DNA from: Clostridium scatologenes
Lineage (GTDB): Bacteria > Bacillota > Clostridia > Clostridiales > Clostridiaceae
Assembly: GCF_000968375.1 (NCBI RefSeq)
Contig: NZ_CP009933.1
Span: forward strand, 372,001-436,000
DNA: 64,000 nucleotides
Reading direction: 5' to 3'
Shown here: in pieces, positions 26,148-34,655 of the stretch
Position numbering within the stretch: position 1 is the first letter of the stretch
Layout: the number at the start of each line of letters is the position of its first letter
The notes under the pieces: model-generated
The model's database searches: none
Seen by the model: the letters and a program-made list of their open reading frames with translations, nothing else
What the model was told of the DNA's origin: nothing
Position numbers and translations under genes: made by a program

Positions 26148-27590
26148 ATGAACGAGAATAAGCACAAAAAGTGGATGATATTTGCGGTAACTAGTATGGC
26201 CAATCTAATAGTATCATTTTCTGTAAATAGTTTAAATCTTGCACTTCCAACACTTGCAAAAGAATTTGGTGTTACTCAGAATAGTGTTAGCTGGTTAGCT
26301 TTAGTATATTCTTTGATACCATGCTGTGCTCTGCTAATTTTTGGACGTACAGCAGAACTTTATGGATACAAGAGGCAATTTAAAATTGGCTTTTTATTTT
26401 TTGGAGCAGTATGTGTTGCAGCACCATTACTGTCGCTAAAGTTGGGAATGTTGATTTCTTTCAGATGTTTACAGGGAATCGGATACAGTATTATGGTTTC
26501 TATTACTCAGGCAATTATTAGTCGAACTTTTGATTTAAATGAACGTGGAAAAGCTTTAGGGGTGAATTCTGTATTTATTTCTGTAGGATTAGCTGCAGGA
26601 CCTACTATTGGTGGATTTTTATTGACTCATTTTTCATGGCATGCTATTTTTTATTTTAATGTACCACTTTGCATTTTAGGTTTTATTTTAACTTGTATTG
26701 TTATGCCGGATGACAGCAAAGAAACTTCTGAAAACAGGAGTATGGATTGGTTTGGTGCAATTTTATTTGCAATGTCAATAGGTACTTTCTCAGTAGGACT
26801 TAATTTTAGTAATCAATTGGGATGGAAATCATTTTTAGGATGTATGTTTTTTAGTATTTTAGTATTAAATATATTTATTATGCATGAAAAACATATAAAA
26901 TCACCATTAATGTCTTTACAGTTATTTAAAAATAGAACATTTTCTATGGCAAATGCAGCATGCATGTGTTCATATTTAGTTCAACAATTGATTACCTATT
27001 TGTTACCATTCTACTTAATAAATGTATTATCACTACAATCAGATAAGTCAGGACTGATCATGTTATCATCTTCGATTGCAATGATGGTAATGTCACCTGT
27101 TGGAGGTAGTATGACTGATAAATATGGAACGCGTTTGCCATCTAGTGTGGGATTGATTTTTATTTGTGTTAGTTGTTTAATTATGAGTTCATTAAAAGTA
27201 TCATCCAATTATGTTATAGTAATTATTGCATTGATTATTATGGGAATTGGAAATGGTTTGAGTGTTTCTTCCATTAATACAGCTATCCTAAGTTCAGCTC
27301 CTAGAAAACATGCTGGAGTTGCTTCTGGAATGTTAGCAACTATGCGTAATCTTGGACAGACATTGGGAGTTGCATCTAGTACCATTATTTTAGCGTCTCG
27401 TCAATTGGTTTATAATAAAAAGACACATTTAGGGGTGAAAGATATTTATCTACTTGCACAAAGAGATACTTATTATTTTGGAATCATAATTTTGCTAATG
27501 GCACTTATTTTTATATTTTTACTTCCTCCCTCCATAAAAGGTAAAAGATTGGATGATGATAAAAATTTGAAAAATCAAATACCAGTTTAG
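26148..27590 (+). CDS. MFS drug efflux transporter, DHA2 family
   Basis: 480 residues with about 14 hydrophobic helices, the DHA2 number. Early motifs include N-S-L-N-L-A-L-P-T-L-A-K-E-F-G-V in TM1, a motif A-like loop G-R-T-A-E-L-Y-G-Y-K-R-Q, and R-C-L-Q-G-I-G-Y-S-I. Motif C-like G-L-A-A-G-P-T-I-G-G is in helix 5. It should export a drug, dye or organic compound against protons. The start follows GAAAGAGAG. The divergent LysR regulator suggests substrate-induced expression. Confidence 0.9.
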   Translation: MNENKHKKWMIFAVTSMANLIVSFSVNSLNLALPTLAKEFGVTQNSVSWLALVYSLIPCCALLIFGRTAELYGYKRQFKIGFLFFGAVCVAAPLLSLKLGMLISFRCLQGIGYSIMVSITQAIISRTFDLNERGKALGVNSVFISVGLAAGPTIGGFLLTHFSWHAIFYFNVPLCILGFILTCIVMPDDSKETSENRSMDWFGAILFAMSIGTFSVGLNFSNQLGWKSFLGCMFFSILVLNIFIMHEKHIKSPLMSLQLFKNRTFSMANAACMCSYLVQQLITYLLPFYLINVLSLQSDKSGLIMLSSSIAMMVMSPVGGSMTDKYGTRLPSSVGLIFICVSCLIMSSLKVSSNYVIVIIALIIMGIGNGLSVSSINTAILSSAPRKHAGVASGMLATMRNLGQTLGVASSTIILASRQLVYNKKTHLGVKDIYLLAQRDTYYFGIIILLMALIFIFLLPPSIKGKRLDDDKNLKNQIPV

Positions 27591-27675
27591 GTTATAAAAT
27601 TAAAGAAGTTTTTATTATATATTTTTAAGATTATTAATAAAATTTAGGTATAACATATTTATAAGGTGGATGAAT

Positions 27676-28554
27676 ATGAATATACTTAAGTCTATAAGAG
27701 ATGTAAAAAAAATTAATTTACTTATGCTCATAACAGTTCTGTATTTAGGAACAATATTAGTTTTTGGAATAATTTATTGGAAAATAGCTAATTTATCCTC
27801 AGGAGAATTTTTTGTATTTCAAGAGGATATAAATACAAACATTAGAATAAATGCTTTTAAAAGAAGTATGGAAATAGGTACATGCAGTAAAGATCTAAAA
27901 AATGCTATAAATAATTTAATAATAGCGGGAGAATATAAAAGACAGCCAGTAAAAATTTTAGATGGAAAAGAACTGTATAATTTTGATTTTAACAATTCAT
28001 TAGGTGATGCGTGGGCTAATTACTACTATTTATTGGTTCAGGAAAAAGGAATTACTCATATAAAAATAAAAAATGTCAAGGAATATGATGTGGTTAGTAA
28101 ATTTAAAACATACATGGTAGAAATTTCTTTGTATAGACTTAATGATAAAAATGAAGATGGTAATTATCAGGTGTACAAAGGTGATAGTAATAGATTTAAA
28201 AAGATTGATACAGTAAAAATATGGATAGAAAATTACCCTATGATTTATGATAAATTTTTTAATAATGAAAACTATTTTTATCCTCTAAATTTTTATTTTA
28301 TAAATTTAATGAAAAATTCAATTTCATTTTTAGATGATAGTCCTATAGTGTTAAAGAAAATCGTAAATGATAAATTTAAACATTCCCTATGGAACTTCTT
28401 ATATTTTAGCACGGTAACTATTACTACTTTAGGCTATGGTGATATTTTACCCAATTCTACTTTAGTGCGTGTACTTGTTATGGTTGAAACTATATTTGGT
28501 GTATTTATAATAGGGACCTTTGGGTCTTGTTTATTCTGGAACAGTAAAAAGTAA
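27676..28554 (+). CDS. K+ channel-like membrane protein with an extracytoplasmic domain
   Basis: About 292 residues. The first membrane helix spans residues 14-36, then comes about 200 residues of mixed polar sequence, probably outside the cell. A pore region T-V-T-I-T-T-L-G-Y-G-D near residues 245-256 matches the K+ selectivity filter T-x-G-Y-G-D, and a last membrane helix (V-R-V-L-V-M-V-E-T-I-F-G-V-F-I-I-G) follows. It resembles two-TM ion channels (Ion_trans_2) in which the linker before the pore is expanded. ATG 27676 was chosen because AAGGTGG lies 6 bases upstream. Selectivity and gating are unknown. Confidence 0.72.
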   Translation: MNILKSIRDVKKINLLMLITVLYLGTILVFGIIYWKIANLSSGEFFVFQEDINTNIRINAFKRSMEIGTCSKDLKNAINNLIIAGEYKRQPVKILDGKELYNFDFNNSLGDAWANYYYLLVQEKGITHIKIKNVKEYDVVSKFKTYMVEISLYRLNDKNEDGNYQVYKGDSNRFKKIDTVKIWIENYPMIYDKFFNNENYFYPLNFYFINLMKNSISFLDDSPIVLKKIVNDKFKHSLWNFLYFSTVTITTLGYGDILPNSTLVRVLVMVETIFGVFIIGTFGSCLFWNSKK

Positions 28555-28628
28555 AAAAAACTTTAAAACTTTTGGCAAAAAGGATAAAATATAGTTAAAT
28601 GTTTAAATTATGAAGGGAGCTGTTTAGT

Positions 28629-29804
28629 TTGACAGAAAAACTATATTATAAGGATGCTTATATAACAGAGAGTGAAGCAAATGTTTTAAATATAATAGAA
28701 GAGGATGGAAAGGTACTTGTTGTACTAGATGAAACACCATTTTATCCAGAGGGGGGAGGACAGCCTTCAGATACTGGAACAATAGATGGAATAAAGGTAA
28801 GTTATGTTTCAGAAAAAGGTGAGATAATATATCACCATATGGATAAAGCACCAGAAAATAAGAAGGTAAAATGCTCAATAGATTTTGAAAGACGTTTTGA
28901 CCATATGCAGCAGCATTCAGGGGAACATTTACTTTCAGGAGCTATTTATAAGCTTTATGGTGGAAACAATAAAGGGTTCCATTTAGGAGAAGAATATGTA
29001 ACTGTAGATATAGATATAGATCCTTTTACTGAAGATATGGTTAAAAAGGTAGAAGATGAAGTAAATGAGTACATATATGCAAATAGAACCTTTGATACAT
29101 ATATAGTTACTAAGGATGAAGTGGATAAAGTGCCTGCAAGAAAAAAGATAAATGTAGATGAAGATATAAGAATAGTAGAAGCAAAAGATATGGACTGCTG
29201 CCCTTGCTGTGGTACACATGTTAAAACTACTAGTGAAGTAGGCATAGTAAAGATTTTAAAAGCTGAAAGATATAAAGGAATGACTAGAATCTATATTAAA
29301 TGTGGAAAGAGAGCTTTTAAGGATTTTCAAGTAAAACATGATATTATAACAAGTTTAAATAAAGTTTTATCTGTAGATGAAAATGGAATATTGGATAGAG
29401 TTAATAAACAATTTGAAGAAATAGAGAATTTAAAAAGAGAATCCAGCAGATTAAAAAGTACTATAGCAGGAATTGAAGTAGAAAGTATAATTAAAAATGC
29501 AAAATCTAAACTTATATCTATACAATTTGAGGATAAGAACTTTGAAGATATACAATTAATAGGTTCTATACTTGAAAATAAAGGTTATGTAGTTATTTTT
29601 GCATCATTAGAAGACAAAAAAATATTATTCCTAAATAATACAGATATAGATTTAAGCTGTGGAAAATTATTTAAGGAACATATAAGAGAATTTAATGGAA
29701 AAGGCGGCGGAAAAGATAAGAGAGCTCAAGGAACTTTTGATAATAAAGAAGACCTTACTAAGTTCTATGAGTTATTATCTGCCACTGTAAGAGAAAAACT
29801 TTAA
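28629..29804 (+). CDS. Alanyl-tRNA editing protein, AlaX-L type with DHHA1 domain
   Basis: 391 residues related to the editing half of alanyl-tRNA synthetase. An N-terminal strand domain (T-P-F-Y-P-E-G-G-G-Q-P-S-D-T-G) is followed by the editing site H-M-Q-Q-H-S-G-E-H-L-L-S and the zinc ligands C-C-P-C-C-G-T-H, then a coiled linker and a DHHA1 domain ending G-K-G-G-G-K-D-K-R-A-Q-G. It has no aminoacylation domain, so it should deacylate mischarged Ser- or Gly-tRNA-Ala in trans. The start is a TTG after GAAGGGAGC. A strong terminator follows before mobA. Confidence 0.88.
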   Translation: MTEKLYYKDAYITESEANVLNIIEEDGKVLVVLDETPFYPEGGGQPSDTGTIDGIKVSYVSEKGEIIYHHMDKAPENKKVKCSIDFERRFDHMQQHSGEHLLSGAIYKLYGGNNKGFHLGEEYVTVDIDIDPFTEDMVKKVEDEVNEYIYANRTFDTYIVTKDEVDKVPARKKINVDEDIRIVEAKDMDCCPCCGTHVKTTSEVGIVKILKAERYKGMTRIYIKCGKRAFKDFQVKHDIITSLNKVLSVDENGILDRVNKQFEEIENLKRESSRLKSTIAGIEVESIIKNAKSKLISIQFEDKNFEDIQLIGSILENKGYVVIFASLEDKKILFLNNTDIDLSCGKLFKEHIREFNGKGGGKDKRAQGTFDNKEDLTKFYELLSATVREKL

Positions 29805-29815
29805 AAAAGGCTTTA

Positions 29816-29846
29816 AAAAAACAGTAGTATATGCTACTGTTTTTTA
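29816..29846 (+). terminator. Terminator after the AlaX-like gene
   Basis: A perfect 7-bp stem ACAGTAG / CTACTGT with a 6-base loop and a T6 run. Confidence 0.85.
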
Positions 29847-29876
29847 TATGGACTTTTGCATTAAGGGGGAATTTTA

Positions 29877-30470
29877 ATGAAGAAGATTGGAACTGCTGTT
29901 ATACTTTGTGGGGGTAAAAGCAGTAGAATGGGTTTTGATAAGAGTAAGATAGAAATAAAAGGCAAATATTTATTGGAGCTTACCGCTGAAAAATTAGAAA
30001 CTGTCTTTGATGAAGTGATACTAGTAGCTGAAAAAAAAGATAAATTTAAAACATTAAAATATACAGTATTAGAAGATTTAAAAAAAGAGTATGGTCCAGC
30101 AGGTGGTATATATACAGCATTGAAATATGCCAATTCTAAATATGTTTTCTTCATGGCTTGTGATATGCCTATAGTAAATATAGAATATATAAATTATATG
30201 ATGAAAATAGCTGAAGAAGATAACTGCCAGTGTGTTCTCCCAAGAAACGGAAAATGGGTTGAACCAATGTATGCCTTTTATTCTAAAGATTTAATAGAAG
30301 AGTTTGAAAAGGGAATAGATAATAATAATCTACTTCTTTATAATATAATAAAAAACTCAAATATTCATTATATTCCAGAAGAGGTTACAAGAACGTATAG
30401 CAAGGATTTGGAGATGTTTGTGAATTTAAATTATATTAAGGATTTAGAGGTTTTAAAGAAGTTGTACTAA
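29877..30470 (+). CDS. mobA: Molybdenum cofactor guanylyltransferase-like protein
   Basis: 197 residues with the nucleotidyltransferase signature L-C-G-G-K-S-S-R-M-G-F-D-K near the N-terminus, D-E-V-I-L-V-A, G-P-A-G-G-I-Y-T-A-L and the metal motif F-M-A-C-D-M-P. MobA adds GMP to molybdopterin to make the bis-MGD cofactor. The length is normal. The ATG follows AAGGGGG. No other molybdenum genes are adjacent, so MobA function is inferred from sequence; related NTP transferases with other substrates cannot be excluded. Confidence 0.85.
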   Translation: MKKIGTAVILCGGKSSRMGFDKSKIEIKGKYLLELTAEKLETVFDEVILVAEKKDKFKTLKYTVLEDLKKEYGPAGGIYTALKYANSKYVFFMACDMPIVNIEYINYMMKIAEEDNCQCVLPRNGKWVEPMYAFYSKDLIEEFEKGIDNNNLLLYNIIKNSNIHYIPEEVTRTYSKDLEMFVNLNYIKDLEVLKKLY

Positions 30471-30594
30471 ATTATATAATTTTGCATAATCTAAGAATAA
30501 TATTAATTAAAATATTTGAAAATCCCATATAACAAATACCAGATAATGATGATTTTATTGAACATATATTTCTATGAATAATTTGTTTAGTAAG

Positions 30595-30603
30595 TAGACA
30601 AGT
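30595..30603. promoter_or_regulatory. Candidate GntR operator upstream of the regulator gene
   Basis: TAGACAAGT at 30595-30603, preceded by TTAGTAAG, occurs again within the promoter region of the transketolase operon (31649-31657). The shared 9-mer in the two regulatory regions of one GntR island suggests a half-site of the regulator. Confidence 0.45.
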
Positions 30604-30734
30604 TGGTAAAAATATAATATACTTTATATTGATGAAAAAGTATGTTAAATAGTTTGCGATATAAAGTTAAAAAATATACAAAGTGATATTTATAGTATAA
30701 ATAAGAATTATAATTTTTCTATGAGGTGATTTCT

Positions 30735-31436
30735 ATGAGCTTTAATCCAGTATCAAGCAAAAAATTATATCTTCAGATTTACAATCAGATTCTCTCACAA
30801 ATTCAGCTGGGGATATTTAAGATAGGGGACAAATTACCACCAGAAAGGGAATTGTGTGCACAGTTTAATGTAAGTCGTGCACCTGTGAGGCAGGCTTTAA
30901 GTGCTTTGGAATTAAATGGATATATTTATTCCCGTCAAGGTGAAGGTGTTTTTGTTATGAGCATTCAGCCAAATACCGGAGACAATAAATCAGATACAAT
31001 GCTGGAATCGGTGACTCCAGAAGAGATTGTTGAAGCAAGGATGAATATAGAACCTATAATTGCTAAATTTGCAGCGGAAAGGGCTACAGATGAGGAAATT
31101 ATGAACATACAGAGGATTGAAAATAAGTTCGAAGAAGAAGCAAATGAAGGTATTTATAATCCAGAAACAGATGAAGAATTACATAGTGAAATAGCAAAGG
31201 CTTCTCATAATGATTTATTTATCAAATTTACAAATGATATAAATAACGTAATGAGAGAGCAGAAAATGTGGATTTTGCTTCGAGATAGAACTGTTACTAA
31301 ACCAGAATATAGGAATATCAATGTAAGTGAGCATAAGGCCATTGTCAAATCTATTAAAAGTCGCAATAGTGAAGAAGCAATGAAGGAAATGACTAAACAC
31401 ATGAATAATTTGTATGATAGATATTGGAAAGAATAA
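30735..31436 (+). CDS. GntR/FadR-family transcriptional regulator
   Basis: About 233 residues. The N-terminal winged helix is clear: L-Y-L-Q-I-Y-N-Q-I, then L-P-P-E-R-E-L-C-A-Q-F-N-V-S-R-A-P-V-R-Q-A-L. A C-terminal all-helical FCD domain follows, with the metal/ligand-type E-A-R-M-N-I-E-P and H-S-E-I-A-K-A-S-H-N-D motifs. The ATG at 30735 follows GAGGTG; the in-frame GTG at 30726 lies inside that site. It precedes the transketolase operon, whose promoter carries repeats shared with the region upstream of this gene. It probably represses the sugar operon until an acid or phosphorylated inducer binds. Confidence 0.9.
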   Translation: MSFNPVSSKKLYLQIYNQILSQIQLGIFKIGDKLPPERELCAQFNVSRAPVRQALSALELNGYIYSRQGEGVFVMSIQPNTGDNKSDTMLESVTPEEIVEARMNIEPIIAKFAAERATDEEIMNIQRIENKFEEEANEGIYNPETDEELHSEIAKASHNDLFIKFTNDINNVMREQKMWILLRDRTVTKPEYRNINVSEHKAIVKSIKSRNSEEAMKEMTKHMNNLYDRYWKE

Positions 31437-31448
31437 CAGGTATAATGT

Positions 31449-31501
31449 ACTACCAAATAAAGTGTTTTAAATGAAAAGATACTTTGTTTGGTAGTTTTTT
31501 T
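31449..31501 (+). terminator. Terminator after the GntR-family gene
   Basis: A 9-bp stem ACTACCAAA / TTTGGTAGT with an inner AAGT/ACTT pairing and a T7 run. Confidence 0.85.
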
Positions 31502-31600
31502 ATATAAAATTATTTCATAGAAATCAGGGAATAGTGAGATTTTATCACTATTTTATTTTTTGAAATTTAAGAAAAAACAAAAAAGTTTTAAAATTTATTA

Positions 31601-31667
31601 TTGACAAAAGTTGAATTCAAAGTATAATGAAAATATAAGGTAACTTAGTAGACAAGTACACAAGTAG
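31601..31667 (+). promoter_or_regulatory. Sigma-A-type promoter with overlapping GntR operator for the transketolase operon
   Basis: The -35 TTGACA is at 31601-31606 and the -10 TATAAT at 31623-31628, 16 bases apart, both full consensus. Starting about 15 bases downstream of the -10 are repeated TAGACAAGT (31649-31657) and ACAAGT (31660-31665) elements. A repressor bound there would block transcription near +15 to +30. Confidence 0.7.
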
Positions 31668-31692
31668 ATAAATATTTAACGAGGTGATTTGT

Positions 31693-32526
31693 ATGAAGAA
31701 TTTAAGTGTTGAAGAATTAAAACAAAAAGCTATTGAACTCAGAAAAACAGCTCTTACTATGATTTATGAAGCAGAATCTGGCCATCCAGGTGGATCATTA
31801 TCTTCAGCAGATATAGTATCAGCACTTTATTTTAAAGAAATGAATATTGATCCTAAAAATCCTAATTGGGAAGATCGTGACAGATTTATTTTATCTAAAG
31901 GTCATGTTTGCCCAATTCAGTACGCTGCATTAGCATTGAAGGAGTTTTTTCCATATGAAACTATACATACATTAAGACAATATGGATCAATCCTTCAAGG
32001 ACATCCAAATATGAATAAATGTCCAGGGATAGATATATCTACTGGTTCTTTAGGACAAGGACTTTCTGTAGGAGTGGGTATGGCAATTGCTAGCAAACGA
32101 GATGAGAAAGATTATAGAGTCTTTGTTATAGTAGGAGATGGAGAAAGCCAGGAAGGACAGATATGGGAAGCAGTTGAAACTGCAGTTAAATATCAATTAG
32201 ATAATTTAGTTGTATTTATTGATGATAATGGACTTCAATGTGATGGTGCTTGCAAAGATATTATGCCAAATCAAGATATAGAAAAGAAATTTAATGCATT
32301 TGGTTTTGAAACAAGAAGAATTAATGGACATTCTATGGAAGAGATAGTTGAAACTTTAGATTATATAAGAGAAGCAAAGAATGGAAAACCTAAATGTATT
32401 GTGATGAATACTGTAAAGGGAAAAGGAGTATCATTTATGGAAAATGTAGCTTCATGGCATGGAGTTGCTCCTAATGATGAAGAGTACAAACAAGCTATGA
32501 AAGAATTAGAAGGAGGTTTAAAATAA
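31693..32526 (+). CDS. Transketolase, N-terminal subunit
   Basis: 277 residues covering the thiamine-diphosphate-binding half. It has A-E-S-G-H-P-G-G-S-L-S-S-A-D-I, S-K-G-H-V-C, T-G-S-L-G-Q-G-L-S-V-G-V-G-M, and the metal/ThDP motif V-G-D-G-E-S-Q-E-G-Q-I-W-E-A with D-D-N-G. With the next gene it makes a complete split transketolase, moving two-carbon units between sugar phosphates in the pentose phosphate network. ATG 31693 follows GAGGTG. The next gene overlaps the stop by one base (TAATG), so the two are translationally coupled. Confidence 0.93.
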   Translation: MKNLSVEELKQKAIELRKTALTMIYEAESGHPGGSLSSADIVSALYFKEMNIDPKNPNWEDRDRFILSKGHVCPIQYAALALKEFFPYETIHTLRQYGSILQGHPNMNKCPGIDISTGSLGQGLSVGVGMAIASKRDEKDYRVFVIVGDGESQEGQIWEAVETAVKYQLDNLVVFIDDNGLQCDGACKDIMPNQDIEKKFNAFGFETRRINGHSMEEIVETLDYIREAKNGKPKCIVMNTVKGKGVSFMENVASWHGVAPNDEEYKQAMKELEGGLK

Positions 32527-33458
32527 TGAGTATGATGAAAAAAGCAACAAGACAAGCTTTTGGAGATGAAATATTAGCATTAGGAAAAAAGAATAAAAAC
32601 ATATATGTTGTTGATATAGATATTGGAAAGTCATGTAAAACTGGAGAATTTTTAAAGCAGTTACCTAATCAACATATAAATGTTGGCATAGCTGAACAAA
32701 ATGCTTGTGGAGTTGCAGCAGGACTTGCTACAACTGGAAAAACACCATTTGTAAGTACATATGCTGTATTTGGATCTTTAAGAATGGGTGAGCAGATAAG
32801 ACAAGAGGTTTGCTATCCAAACCTAAATGTTAAAATTGCTTGTTCTCATGGTGGACTTACTCCTGCAAATGATGGTGCTAGCCATCAATGTATAGAAGAT
32901 ATGGGAGTTCTTAGAACTTTTCCAAATATGACAGTAGTTATGGGGGCGGATTATTATTCTACTAGAAAGTTAGTGCAGCAAGCAGCAGAAATTAATGGAC
33001 CTGTATATCTTCGTTTTACAAGAGATGCTATTCCAGTAATATATGATGAAAATGAAGAATTTACAATAGGTAAAGCAAAAAAATTAAAAGATGGAAAAGA
33101 TATAGCTATTATTGCTAATGGAGATACTGTATATTTAGCATTAGAGGCATCTAAAGAATTAGAAAAGGAAGGAATTTCCGTAAAGTTATTAGACATGCAT
33201 ACAATTAAACCTTTAGATAGAGAAGCAGTACTTGAATGCTTGAATATTGGAAAGATAATTACTGTTGAAGACCATAACATTATAAATGGTTTAGGAAGTG
33301 CAGTGTGTGAAGTAGCTGCTGAAGAAGGAAAAGGTAAAGTAGCAAGAATAGGAGTTCAAGATCAATTTGGACAATCTGCACCTTATGAAAAACTTATGGA
33401 AATTAATGGAATTACTGTAGCTGATATAGTAAAAAAAGCTAAGGAAATGATAAAGTAA
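32526..33458 (+). CDS. Transketolase, C-terminal subunit
   Basis: 310 residues. It has the pyrimidine-binding half with catalytic Glu in N-V-G-I-A-E-Q-N-A-C-G-V-A-A-G-L-A, followed by the C-terminal swivel domain ending in E-D-H-N-I-I-N-G-L-G-S-A-V. It forms a heterotetramer with the upstream subunit. The ATG overlaps the previous TAA (TAATG). Use of two chains instead of one is common in clostridia and archaea. The split pair lies in a catabolic operon rather than beside ribosomal or central-metabolism genes. Confidence 0.93.
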   Translation: MSMMKKATRQAFGDEILALGKKNKNIYVVDIDIGKSCKTGEFLKQLPNQHINVGIAEQNACGVAAGLATTGKTPFVSTYAVFGSLRMGEQIRQEVCYPNLNVKIACSHGGLTPANDGASHQCIEDMGVLRTFPNMTVVMGADYYSTRKLVQQAAEINGPVYLRFTRDAIPVIYDENEEFTIGKAKKLKDGKDIAIIANGDTVYLALEASKELEKEGISVKLLDMHTIKPLDREAVLECLNIGKIITVEDHNIINGLGSAVCEVAAEEGKGKVARIGVQDQFGQSAPYEKLMEINGITVADIVKKAKEMIK

Positions 33459-33573
33459 TTATATTTTAAATAAATTATAGACTACATAGGTTTATATGTA
33501 GTCTATGCATAAAATAAATAAAAATTAATCAGTGTACTAATAGTTTCACTAGATATAAAAGGAGAGATAAATT

Positions 33574-34332
33574 ATGTTTGAATTAAGCGGAAAAGTAGCA
33601 ATAGTAACGGGAGCCGGTTCACCAAAAGGAATAGGACGTATTATAGCACTGACACTTGCAAAGCAAGGAGCTGCAGTTGTTATAGCAGATTTGAATGCTG
33701 CAGGAGTAGAGGATACTGTAAAAATTGTTAAGGAAGCTGGTGGAAAAGCATTAGGTATAGCATTAGATGTTACAAGTAAGGAATCAAATGAAGCTATGGT
33801 GGAAAAAGTGCTTGCAGAGTATGGAAGAATAGATATTCTTGTAAATAATGCAGGTATTTCACAGAAAGTTACTGTTGAAGATATGACTTTGGATGACATG
33901 AAAAGGATATTCAATGTAAACGTGTTCGGGTTATTCTTGTGCACTCAAGCTGTAATGAAAGTAATGAAAAAACAGAAATATGGTAGAATAATAAATCTTT
34001 CTTCAGTATCAGGCAAAAGAGGCGGCGGAATATTTGGTGGAGCACACTATTCAGCATCAAAGGCTGCAGTATTAGGATTTTCCAAAAACCTTGCTCGTGA
34101 AGTAGCACTTGATGGAATAACAGTAAACAGTGTAGCACCAGGACTTATTAATACAGAGATATGGAAATCGCTTCCGAAGGAACAAGCTAATGGGATTATC
34201 GCAAATATACCTATAGGAAGACCAGGAGAAACTGAAGAAATTGCAGCAACAGTTGCTTTCCTTGCTTCAGAAGAAGCTTCATATATAACAGGCGAGGATA
34301 TAGACATCAATGGTGGACAACACATGGATTAA
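33574..34332 (+). CDS. Short-chain dehydrogenase/reductase
   Basis: 252 residues of the classical SDR fold. It has the cofactor motif T-G-A-G-S-P-K-G-I-G-R, D-L-N-A-A-G suggesting NAD(H) preference from the acidic residue after strand 2, N-N-A-G-I-S, and the catalytic S-S-V-S-G, Y-S-A-S-K tetrad. The sequence is closest in type to gluconate 5-dehydrogenase, sorbitol/xylulose reductase and FabG-like enzymes. The operon context, with transketolase and aldolase, favours oxidation of a sugar alcohol or sugar acid rather than fatty acid synthesis. The exact substrate is unknown. Confidence 0.88.
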   Translation: MFELSGKVAIVTGAGSPKGIGRIIALTLAKQGAAVVIADLNAAGVEDTVKIVKEAGGKALGIALDVTSKESNEAMVEKVLAEYGRIDILVNNAGISQKVTVEDMTLDDMKRIFNVNVFGLFLCTQAVMKVMKKQKYGRIINLSSVSGKRGGGIFGGAHYSASKAAVLGFSKNLAREVALDGITVNSVAPGLINTEIWKSLPKEQANGIIANIPIGRPGETEEIAATVAFLASEEASYITGEDIDINGGQHMD

Positions 34333-34340
34333 TCCATAAA

Positions 34341-34404
34341 CTCTCTTATGATATTATAATATAGGGTATCTAGTTAAAAGGTAAGATATCCTATATTATA
34401 AGAG
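34341..34404 (+). terminator. Large hairpin downstream of the SDR gene
   Basis: A long stem pairing the region 34341-34371 with 34384-34403 (one mismatch and small bulges) and a short T-run TTTTT after AGTAGC. It may end the transketolase-SDR transcript or reduce read-through into the transporter gene. The remaining bases before the transporter hold a possible TTGACT (-35) at 34537-34542 with TACAAT at 34558. Confidence 0.55.
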
Positions 34405-34655
34405 TAGCTTTTTATTGAATTTATATTTTTATATTGAAATAATAAAAACAATTTTCGGAATTATTTTTCAAATGCAACAGTAACCGTTTTCTAAAAATAA
34501 AAAATGCAGTAATTATATAGTTTAAAATATTCAAAATTGACTTGGCGCAATGATAAATACAATACATTCAGTTACAGTAATAAATAATTAAAACACTTTA
34601 TTAAAAATTAAGAAAAGTTATAAAATTAATATTAAAATTATTTGGAGGTAGAATT

